A stretch of 11,017 bases of DNA, from NCBI GenBank assembly GCA_003545515.1, contig DPYD01000048.1, forward strand, positions 1-11,017, written 5' to 3'. Below, one piece after another: positions 5,052 through 10,904 of the stretch. A program made the translations under genes and the position numbers. Numbering within the stretch: position 1 is the stretch's first letter; every line of letters starts with the position of its first letter. The notes under the pieces are model-generated. The model saw only the letters and a program-made list of their open reading frames with translations, had not been told where the DNA came from and did no database searches. The DNA is from Candidatus Kaiserbacteria bacterium (lineage in GTDB: Bacteria > Patescibacteriota > Minisyncoccia > Phycocordibacterales > UBA2100).

Positions 5052-5630
5052 ATGATAAGACTTATCATTTCGGCAATAGCATTTGTGGTCGCCCTCGGCA
5101 TCTTCTTTATGTATACACAGCCGACCTACGATAGCACTCGAGAGTTAAAGGATAAGATTCGTCAATACAATCAAGCACTTGATAAAGCGGCAGAGCTTCA
5201 ACAACTGAAGCAGGCCCTCTTATCACGCTACAACGCGTTCGATCCGACGGATTTGTCGCGCCTGCAAAAATTATTGCCCAACCATGTGGATAACGTACGG
5301 CTCATTCTCGATATCGATAATCTCGCAGGGCGTTACGGTATGGCGCTCCAAAACGTCGTTATCAGTACACCTGGCAAGGACAAAGAAAACGAGGAAGAAT
5401 CTTCCTTGGGCGCTATTGGCGAGTCGCAACAGAAATTCGATTCACTCACGCTACAATTCTCGACACAAGCAACATACCCGCTCTTCATGCAATTTCTACA
5501 GGAGTTGGAATCAAGTCTGCGTATCGTTGACCTTGTTTCCCTTACGCTTACTCCGGAGACGGACACCACCGCGTCGAAGGAGCCGATATATCGTTTCGGT
5601 ATTACCATAAAGACGTACTGGTTAAAGTAA
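5052..5630 (+). CDS. pilO: PilO-like pilus alignment protein
   Basis: The protein has 192 residues, typical of PilO (about 200). A membrane helix occupies residues 3-20, a heptad-rich Lys/Glu/Gln coiled coil spans about 27-60, LPNHVDNVRLI (75-85) is the conserved PilO turn into the globular part, and the C-terminal half (132-190) has the beta-alpha-beta pattern of the PilO ferredoxin-like domain (FSTQATYPLFMQFLQELE). Known PilO pairs with PilN on the outer face of the cytoplasmic membrane and controls pilus assembly dynamics. A charged Lys/Glu/Ser insert (108-118) interrupts the domain. The gene sits 26 nt after the pilN-like gene and its stop codon lies one nt before the next ATG, so those two are probably translationally coupled. 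Confidence 0.85.
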   Translation: MIRLIISAIAFVVALGIFFMYTQPTYDSTRELKDKIRQYNQALDKAAELQQLKQALLSRYNAFDPTDLSRLQKLLPNHVDNVRLILDIDNLAGRYGMALQNVVISTPGKDKENEEESSLGAIGESQQKFDSLTLQFSTQATYPLFMQFLQELESSLRIVDLVSLTLTPETDTTASKEPIYRFGITIKTYWLK

Positions 5631-5631
5631 T

Positions 5632-5988
5632 ATGACGTCTCTTTTTTCTCGCAATACTCTGTTAGTCGTTGCCGTTGGTATCGCTCTTTTGATCGGTCTG
5701 TGGTACATGTTCTCCGGTGACAAACCGAAGGGAGCGTTGCTTACCACTACCTCTGTATCGGGTACAGAGTCCATCGCAGAAATTGGGATTGTGGAAACAC
5801 TCTTGACACTGCGGGCCGTTTCTCTGTCAGGGACAATATTCTCAGACCCGGCTTTTGGCGCGTTGCGGGATTTTGGAACGCAGATCATTCCTGAACCGGT
5901 CGGACGTCCGAATCCGTTTGCGCCGAGGGGAGTAGGAGATTCAAGTACGACAGATAAAAACACGTTACTTCCGGATTCCACTCCCTGA
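5632..5988 (+). CDS. Small membrane-anchored PilP-like pilus protein
   Basis: The protein has 118 residues: MTSLFSRN, a membrane helix (about 8-27), a Ser/Thr-rich linker, a short amphipathic region, then IFSDPAFGALRDF (69-81) and IPEPVGRPNPFAP (86-98). The GRPNPFAP motif recalls the (R)DPF-x-P motif near the N-terminus of PilP and GspC-type proteins. Its place right after pilO, with one nt between stop and start, matches pilP in the classical pilMNOP order. Model PilP is a lipoprotein of about 170 residues with a beta domain that contacts the secretin; here there is no lipobox and no room for that domain. I therefore call it a PilP-like fragment or functional analogue rather than pilP itself. 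It probably acts at the outer face of the membrane in the PilN/PilO complex. Confidence 0.6.
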   Translation: MTSLFSRNTLLVVAVGIALLIGLWYMFSGDKPKGALLTTTSVSGTESIAEIGIVETLLTLRAVSLSGTIFSDPAFGALRDFGTQIIPEPVGRPNPFAPRGVGDSSTTDKNTLLPDSTP

Positions 5989-6042
5989 CTCTCGTATGCA
6001 CGTCCGCAAGTCACATACAGAATCCCCATTTCTTTTATTAGT

Positions 6043-6055
6043 GCGCCTCGGGCGC
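6043..6055. repeat. Short GC-rich hairpin in the spacer before pilB
   Basis: GCGCC (6043-6047), loop TCG and GGCGC (6051-6055) form a perfect five-bp GC stem in the 87-nt spacer, 20 nt before the pilB ATG. No T-run follows on either strand, so it is not a standard terminator. It could affect mRNA processing or pilB translation. The rest of the spacer shows nothing I can name; GAGG at 6071-6074 is too close to the ATG to be a normal Shine-Dalgarno. Confidence 0.35.
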
Positions 6056-6075
6056 GTTGAGTCCTAGCATGAGGT

Positions 6076-7881
6076 ATGCCTCGTGCCACGACTCCGCTAT
6101 CTGAAGTAGGCGTGACGGACGCTTCTCTTGACGTTCAAACGTCCGGGTTTGCTCCAGACAGTTCGTCTGTCGGGGGAGATTCCGGTGTTCCTTCGCGAAG
6201 CATCGGGGACACCAAAGTGCCCTATGACATCTTGCGCTACATCCCCGAAGAATCAGCGCAACACTATCGGCTTGCGCCTCTTTCGGTTGTGGACGGGGTT
6301 CTCGAGGTCGGCATGGTGGATCCGGACGATATCCGAGGTTTTGATGCCCTGAATTTTATCGCTCGTTCCACCGGACTGCCGTTCAAGGTATATCGAATAT
6401 CGGTGGAAGATTTCGAACGAATCATCGACATGTACCATGGGTTGGGAGGCGATGTTGAACGCGCAGTCACTGATCTCGCGACAGAGCAGAAGGAAAGGCG
6501 AGAAGAGCCCTCTGCCGCACCCTTGGATCTCGATGACCCGTCTATAAAGAAGTCGGTTGATGGGGAATTTGTACGTAATGTTCACGAAGATGCGCCGACG
6601 ATAAAGCTCGTCTCAACAATACTGCGCTACGCCATTGACGGGAAAGCGTCTGATATTCACATAGAGCCGCAAGTTTCCGGTGTGCGCGTCCGTTATCGCG
6701 TGGATGGCGAGCTTCATACGAGTGTTATTTTACCGATCGCTACGCATCGCGCGCTCGTTGCACGAATCAAAGTTCTGGCATCAATTCGCCTTGATGAACA
6801 GAGAAAACCTCAGGATGGTCGCTTTTCCGCATCCATTGAGGAACGGCAGATAGACTTTCGCGTTTCAACGTTCCCCTCTTCACAAGGAGAAAAGGTTGTT
6901 ATTCGCATACTAGATCGCGAGCGCGGGTTCATACCGCTCGATCAGATAGGCCTAACGCCGCGCAATCTCAAAATACTGCGCAGAGCGATAAAGCGCCCGC
7001 ACGGACTAGTTCTTATATCAGGCCCTACAGGGAGCGGGAAATCAACGACGCTTTATTCGATGCTTACCGAGATGGATCGCGAGCACAAAAACGTACTTTC
7101 TCTTGAAGATCCTATCGAATACTACGTTGAAGGTGTTACGCAATCGCAAGTGCGTCCCGAGATAGGATACACATTTGCAACCGGCCTGCGAACAACCTTG
7201 CGACAAGACCCGGACATAATCATGGTCGGTGAGATACGCGACGCTGATACTGCAAAACTTGCCATCCAAGCCGCTCTGACGGGTCACTTGGTTCTCTCGA
7301 CGATACACACAAACGATGCGATTGGCACCATCCCGCGCTTTATTGACATGGGGATAGAACCGTACCTCATTCCTCCCGTCCTGATCGCTTCGGTCGCCCA
7401 GCGCTTGGTGCGCACACTGGCCGATGGAAATGGAAAAGAGGTGGAGCTGTCGGTGAGCGAGAGGAAGGGGATCGAGTCTCAAATGGCATCGCTTCCGCCT
7501 GAACATCGTCTTGAGATACCGAAGGTGGTCTGGGAAGCTGAACGTACTCCCACGTCCCCAACCGGACTTCGGGGGCGGATGGCGGTCTTTGAGATTATGG
7601 AAATGTCATCCGAAATAGAGAGCGTCATTCTTGAGAGCCCGGTGGAATCAAAACTTTGGGCCGTCGCGCGAAAGCAAGGAATGCTCACGATGCAGGAGGA
7701 TGCCTTAGTGAAAGCGTTCTCAAAGCTTGTTCCATTTTCTGAAGTAAACACGCTTTCACGACTTCTTATCGGTGGCGGATCTGAAGAGGAGAAAACAGGT
7801 AAAGATGCGGATGAGGGCGAGTATTCTCCAGAAATACAGGCGAAAGGGTCCGAACATGCGGAGGGTAGTAAGGATGTGTAG
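6076..7881 (+). CDS. pilB: Type IV pilus extension ATPase PilB (GspE family)
   Basis: The protein has 601 residues, near the usual PilB/GspE length of about 570. After a disordered Ser/Gly/Pro N-terminus (1-45) comes a GspE N-terminal domain (about 48-125), then the ATPase: DIHIEP (193-198), Walker A GPTGSGKST (316-324), Asp box LEDPIEY (343-349), Walker B IIMVGEIRD (381-389) and His box GHLVLSTIHTND (403-414). PilB is a cytoplasmic hexamer that drives pilin polymerisation through PilC. The tetracysteine zinc motif usual between the His box and the C-terminus is absent; where GCxxCxxTGxxGR is expected the protein has ERTPTSPTGLRGR (489-501), and I see no cysteine anywhere in the protein. The tail after about 565 is acidic and probably disordered. 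The pilB stop codon abuts a -10-like TACAAT of the response regulator gene. Confidence 0.95.
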   Translation: MPRATTPLSEVGVTDASLDVQTSGFAPDSSSVGGDSGVPSRSIGDTKVPYDILRYIPEESAQHYRLAPLSVVDGVLEVGMVDPDDIRGFDALNFIARSTGLPFKVYRISVEDFERIIDMYHGLGGDVERAVTDLATEQKERREEPSAAPLDLDDPSIKKSVDGEFVRNVHEDAPTIKLVSTILRYAIDGKASDIHIEPQVSGVRVRYRVDGELHTSVILPIATHRALVARIKVLASIRLDEQRKPQDGRFSASIEERQIDFRVSTFPSSQGEKVVIRILDRERGFIPLDQIGLTPRNLKILRRAIKRPHGLVLISGPTGSGKSTTLYSMLTEMDREHKNVLSLEDPIEYYVEGVTQSQVRPEIGYTFATGLRTTLRQDPDIIMVGEIRDADTAKLAIQAALTGHLVLSTIHTNDAIGTIPRFIDMGIEPYLIPPVLIASVAQRLVRTLADGNGKEVELSVSERKGIESQMASLPPEHRLEIPKVVWEAERTPTSPTGLRGRMAVFEIMEMSSEIESVILESPVESKLWAVARKQGMLTMQEDALVKAFSKLVPFSEVNTLSRLLIGGGSEEEKTGKDADEGEYSPEIQAKGSEHAEGSKDV

Positions 7882-7901
7882 TACAATGCAACGAAGCATT
7901 G
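7882..7901 (+). promoter_or_regulatory. -10-like element and hairpin before the response regulator
   Basis: TACAAT (7882-7887) starts one base after the stop codon of pilB begins to end (TAG 7879-7881). It overlaps a perfect six-bp stem, CAATGC (7884-7889), loop AACGAA, GCATTG (7896-7901), which ends three nt before the ATG at 7905 and includes a possible TTG start at 7899. This could be a small internal promoter and a translation-controlling hairpin. No -35 is visible. Confidence 0.35.
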
Positions 7902-7904
7902 GAC

Positions 7905-8348
7905 ATGCGTGATATGAACGATACACCGAAAGGTCAAGACGCTAGCAGTGTTCACGGGAGCATACTTCTCGTGGATGATGACAAATTTCTGCTCGACATG
8001 TACGGCATGAAGTTCACCGGGGCGGGATTTACGGTACAGACGTGCTTATCGGCGGAAGAAGCTCTCGACGCTCTCCGCAAAGGATTTGTCGCGGACGTAA
8101 TCTTATTTGATCTCGTCATGCCGGAACATGACGGATTTTCATTTCTTGAAACAAGACATACCGAAAACCTGGTGCCGGGGGCAATACTGATTGCCCTGAC
8201 GAATCAGAGCAATGATGCTGAGAAAAAGCGGGCCGAAGAGTTTGGAGTGGAGCACTTTATCGTAAAGGCGAGCATGATTCCCTCGGAAGTGGTCGAGGTC
8301 GTGAAAAAAGGAATCGCGAAAAGCAACGATCGAAATCCAAAAGCGTAG
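7905..8348 (+). CDS. Single-domain CheY-like response regulator in the pilus cluster
   Basis: From the ATG at 7905 the protein has 147 residues; TTG 7899 or ATG 7914 are also possible and no Shine-Dalgarno decides. It is one receiver domain with no output domain. Numbered from 7905: acidic pocket D24, D25 in ILLVDDD, phosphoacceptor D69 in VILFDLVMPEHDG, the switch Thr in LIALTNQS (T99), and the conserved Lys in FIVKAS (K121). All catalytic residues of a working phospho-receiver are present. It lies between the two motor ATPase genes, 23 nt after pilB and 127 nt before pilT, so it plausibly acts by protein contact on pilus extension or retraction, like PilG/PilH of the Pseudomonas twitching pathway. 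No histidine kinase is in the window, so its input is unknown. Confidence 0.88.
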   Translation: MRDMNDTPKGQDASSVHGSILLVDDDKFLLDMYGMKFTGAGFTVQTCLSAEEALDALRKGFVADVILFDLVMPEHDGFSFLETRHTENLVPGAILIALTNQSNDAEKKRAEEFGVEHFIVKASMIPSEVVEVVKKGIAKSNDRNPKA

Positions 8349-8439
8349 ATTCAGATCAGATGTCATTGGTTTAAGATTCGGAAAGTCGATTGCTGTAGGT
8401 TAGGAAAGATGTTTCGGAACCCTCTAATTCACACCATCC

Positions 8440-8469
8440 GGGACACTTCCTGTCGGAACGCGGTATACT
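8440..8469 (+). promoter_or_regulatory. Promoter of pilT, probably giving a leaderless mRNA
   Basis: GGGACA (8440-8445, four of six matches to TTGACA) and TATACT (8464-8469, five of six to TATAAT) are separated by 18 nt. The -10 ends six nt before the pilT ATG at 8476, placing the transcription start at or next to that A. No Shine-Dalgarno is present. The 127-nt spacer before pilT is long enough for an independent promoter and contains no gene. The hexamer TCGGAA recurs in it at 8378, 8414 and 8453. Confidence 0.5.
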
Positions 8470-8475
8470 ATCTTT

Positions 8476-9543
8476 ATGGCTCTTGATTACGCCGCTCTTC
8501 TAAAAAAGTATATTAATGTTCTCGCGCATGAAGGCGGGAGCGATCTCCATTTTTCTACGGAAGCACATCCGACGATACGTGTCGCCGGTTCGCTCGCGCC
8601 CATGCTGAGAGAGTCGGTTCTGACACAAGAAGATACGCAAGGATTTGTGAGCATCCTTCTCACCCCCCAACAACGGGAGAGGTTTCTAAAGGGGCAGGAG
8701 ATGGATTTTGCATACGAAAGTGACGATGGAACCCGGTTCCGGGGAAATGCGTTTTTTCAACGTGGCGGCATAGGTATCGCTCTTCGGTTGATACCAAAGG
8801 CCATTCGTACGATACAGGAGCTGAATCTTCCGGAGATTCTCACAAGTTTTGCGCGCAAGACACAGGGGTTCTTTCTCGTTGTTGGGCCAGTGGGTCAAGG
8901 AAAAACAACGACTTTAGCCGCCATGATCGAGCTTATTAACACCGAGCGCATGGAACACATCGTTACTATCGAAGATCCGATAGAGTATGTCTACCAGCCG
9001 AAGCAGTCCTTGGTTGATCAGCGTGAGGTCCATATCGACACGAAAGATTTCGCCACCGCGCTCCAATCTGCATTTCGTCAGGACGTGGATGTTATTTTAG
9101 TCGGAGAAATGCGTGGACCAGAAACAATGGCCGCAGCTGTAACAGCCGCCGAGACGGGGCACCTTGTGTTCTCGACGCTTCATACGAACAATGCCGCACA
9201 GACCATCGATCGCATAATCGACTCATTTCCCGGAGCTCAGCAGGAACAGATACGGCTCCAACTTGCCGCATCTATGGCGGGTATTTTCAGCCAACGTTTA
9301 ATTCCCCGCATTTCGGGCGGGCTCATTCCTGCCTATGAGCTCCTTATTAATAACAAAGCGGTCGCGAATCTTATTCGCGAGAAACGTACACATGAGATCA
9401 ATACCGTCATCGAGACAGGGTCGGGCGAGGGCATGATAGACATGAATCGTTCTTTGGCGGATCTCGTCGGGCGAGGTGAGATAACAGTGGAGAGCGCATA
9501 CCAGTGCTCTCTCAACCCGAATGTCTTGCAAAAACTTCTATGA
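8476..9543 (+). CDS. pilT: Type IV pilus retraction ATPase PilT
   Basis: The protein has 355 residues, the normal PilT length (about 345). An N-terminal PAS-like domain (about 1-105, with GGSDLHFS at 20-27) is followed by the RecA-like core: Walker A GPVGQGKTT (137-145), Asp box IEDPIEY (165-171), Walker B VILVGEMRG (206-214), His box GHLVFSTLHTNN (228-239), and the C-terminal NKAVANLIRE (293-302), equivalent to the AIRNLIRE motif needed for retraction. PilT is a cytoplasmic hexamer that depolymerises the pilus for twitching and DNA uptake. Two variations from model PilT are visible: Val-Gly-Gln in place of Thr-Gly-Ser in Walker A, and Gly214 where Asp usually follows Arg in GEMRD. Both keep the Lys, Thr and catalytic Glu, so activity is expected. 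The gene probably has its own promoter. Confidence 0.95.
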   Translation: MALDYAALLKKYINVLAHEGGSDLHFSTEAHPTIRVAGSLAPMLRESVLTQEDTQGFVSILLTPQQRERFLKGQEMDFAYESDDGTRFRGNAFFQRGGIGIALRLIPKAIRTIQELNLPEILTSFARKTQGFFLVVGPVGQGKTTTLAAMIELINTERMEHIVTIEDPIEYVYQPKQSLVDQREVHIDTKDFATALQSAFRQDVDVILVGEMRGPETMAAAVTAAETGHLVFSTLHTNNAAQTIDRIIDSFPGAQQEQIRLQLAASMAGIFSQRLIPRISGGLIPAYELLINNKAVANLIREKRTHEINTVIETGSGEGMIDMNRSLADLVGRGEITVESAYQCSLNPNVLQKLL

Positions 9544-9545
9544 AT

Positions 9546-9576
9546 AGCTTCAAACTTCAAGCTGCAAGCTTCAAGC
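9546..9576. repeat. Degenerate 7-bp tandem array (AGCTTCA type)
   Basis: Just after the pilT stop the sequence is read as AGCTTCA (9546), AACTTCA (9553), AGCTGCA (9560), AGCTTCA (9567) and a partial AGC (9574-9576): four and a half heptamers, with units 1 and 4 identical and units 2 and 3 each differing from them by one base. It contains the self-complementary AGCT and AAGCTT, so parts can also pair as a hairpin. Confidence 0.75.
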
Positions 9577-9590
9577 GAAATTCAGAGCCG

Positions 9591-9607
9591 GAGCACCTAG
9601 CGTGCTC
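9591..9607. repeat. Perfect 6-bp hairpin between the two heptamer arrays
   Basis: GAGCAC (9591-9596), loop CTAGC (9597-9601) and GTGCTC (9602-9607) pair perfectly. The right arm runs into the first unit of the next heptamer array. No T-run follows, so it is not an intrinsic terminator of pilT; it may shape the leader of pilC mRNA. Confidence 0.5.
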
Positions 9608-9631
9608 GCAGCTCGCAGCTCGCAGCTCGCA
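9604..9631. repeat. Four perfect 7-bp tandem repeats (GCTCGCA) before pilC
   Basis: GCTCGCA is repeated four times without mismatch (9604-9610, 9611-9617, 9618-9624, 9625-9631), ending three nt before the pilC ATG at 9635. Since seven is not a multiple of three, loss or gain of a unit would shift the frame for any start upstream of the array (a GTG at 9602 is currently in frame with pilC), and would change leader length for the ATG itself. Confidence 0.85.
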
Positions 9632-9634
9632 GTT

Positions 9635-10843
9635 ATGAGTTTGTTCAAATACACTGCACTCGATGTCGACGGAGCGCACCGGCAGGGGACAATTGACGCC
9701 GTCAATATTGACATCGCCATCGCGGCACTTCAAAGGAGAGATCTCGTTGTCTCGTCAGTGCATCCAGTTGAGTCGGAGACACTGCTTGGGAGTTCGATCG
9801 GTCTATTTGATCGTATAACGAACGCCGATATCGTCATGCTATCACAGCAGATAACGACGCTTTTCGAGGCGCAGGTATCGGCCCTGCGTGCGTTCCGTCT
9901 CCTCTCCTCGGAGGCCCGGACCCCAAGACTCAGTGAGAAGTTGACAATGGTCGCGAACGATATTCAAAGTGGAAGCTCCATTTCAGACGCACTTTCTCGG
10001 CATCCGGATGTGTTCTCATTGTTTTATGTAAATATGGTGCGCGCGGGCGAGGAGTCGGGCAAGTTGGATGAAACATTCTCGTATCTGGCCGATTATCTTG
10101 ATCGTAGCTATGAGATAACCCAGAAAGTGCAACATGCCCTAATATATCCGGCGTTCATCATGACGACCTTCGTTGCAGTCATGAGCATTATGCTTGTTGT
10201 CGTAATACCAAACCTTGCGAGTATGCTCGCCGAGGTTGGACAGGAGGTCCCTCTGTATACGCGCGTAGTTATAGCCGTCAGCAGTTTTCTTTCCAAATAC
10301 ATACTTCTATTGGGGATACTATTTTTGGTCGGTATCGTGTTCCTTGTGCGATTTATCTCCACTCCCGGAGGAAAAGAGATGCTCTCTCGGATACGAACGC
10401 AGACTCCAATAATCGGAGGAATCTATCAGAAACTATATCTTTCGCGCATTGCCGACAACCTATCTACGATGTTGAAGAGCGGCGTTCAGATGATGCGCAG
10501 TCTGGAAATAACGAAATCGATAGTTGACGATGTTGTATACGAAAAGATCCTCGAATCCGCTGTGCAGGACGTGAAAGCTGGTCTTCCGGTTTCCGAAGCT
10601 CTACGGAAACATCCGGAGATTCCCGGTATCGTTGTCGCTATGTTGAAGATCGGTGAAGAGACGGGGAACACAGGACACGTGCTTGAAACAATGGGGAATT
10701 TCTATCGCCGTGAAGTGAATCATGCTGTCGATACCCTCGTTTCTCTTATTGAGCCGCTCATGATAGTGATGCTGGCTTTAGGCGTTGCGGTATTACTCGC
10801 GTCCGTTCTCGTGCCTATCTACAATATCGCATCAGGGTTCTAA
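9635..10843 (+). CDS. pilC: Type IV pilus platform protein PilC (GspF family)
   Basis: From the ATG at 9635 the protein has 402 residues, the usual PilC length, and begins MSLFKYTALDVDGAHRQG, the classic family N-terminus. An in-frame GTG at 9602 would add 11 residues encoded by the heptamer repeat and is rejected. Two homologous T2SSF domains lie at about 66-190 and 268-392: SGSSISDALSRHPDVF (112-127) with VRAGEESGKLDETF (135-148), and AGLPVSEALRKHPEIP (315-330) with LKIGEETGNTGHVLETM (337-353). Membrane helices are about 172-192, 221-240 and 372-395. PilC is the inner-membrane rotor or platform on which PilB and PilT act to add or remove pilin subunits. It lies 91 nt after pilT, across two repeat arrays and a hairpin, with no visible Shine-Dalgarno or -10, so its expression probably depends on transcription from upstream. 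Confidence 0.95.
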   Translation: MSLFKYTALDVDGAHRQGTIDAVNIDIAIAALQRRDLVVSSVHPVESETLLGSSIGLFDRITNADIVMLSQQITTLFEAQVSALRAFRLLSSEARTPRLSEKLTMVANDIQSGSSISDALSRHPDVFSLFYVNMVRAGEESGKLDETFSYLADYLDRSYEITQKVQHALIYPAFIMTTFVAVMSIMLVVVIPNLASMLAEVGQEVPLYTRVVIAVSSFLSKYILLLGILFLVGIVFLVRFISTPGGKEMLSRIRTQTPIIGGIYQKLYLSRIADNLSTMLKSGVQMMRSLEITKSIVDDVVYEKILESAVQDVKAGLPVSEALRKHPEIPGIVVAMLKIGEETGNTGHVLETMGNFYRREVNHAVDTLVSLIEPLMIVMLALGVAVLLASVLVPIYNIASGF

Positions 10844-10878
10844 TCCAACCTATTACCTAGCGAGGGCGCGTATTGCCC

Positions 10879-10904
10879 GAGAGAACATCGCGTGGGATGC
10901 TCTC
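10879..10904. repeat. Hairpin downstream of pilC
   Basis: GAGAG (10879-10883) pairs with CTCTC (10900-10904) and CATC (10886-10889) with GATG (10896-10899); AA (10884-10885) is bulged and GCGTGG is the loop. It lies 36 nt after the pilC stop. Neither strand has a T-run after it, so it may be a processing or Rho-associated end signal at most. It also overlaps the stop codon of the possible minus-strand gene at 10903. Confidence 0.35.

Noticed and set aside
5622..6089. A 155-codon minus-strand frame across the pilP-like gene
   Set aside because: It is antisense to a gene with a membrane helix and a PilP-like motif, and its translation shows no family features.
7479..7955. A 158-codon minus-strand frame at the end of pilB
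   Set aside because: It is antisense to the conserved C-terminal part of PilB and to the receiver start; its Ser-rich translation is typical of a shadow frame.
9546..9631. CRISPR array
   Set aside because: The units are 7 bp without spacers and there are no cas genes.
9602..9634. GTG at 9602 as the start of pilC
   Set aside because: The added 11 residues are encoded by the 7-bp repeat array, and ATG 9635 gives the family-typical MSLFKYTALD start.
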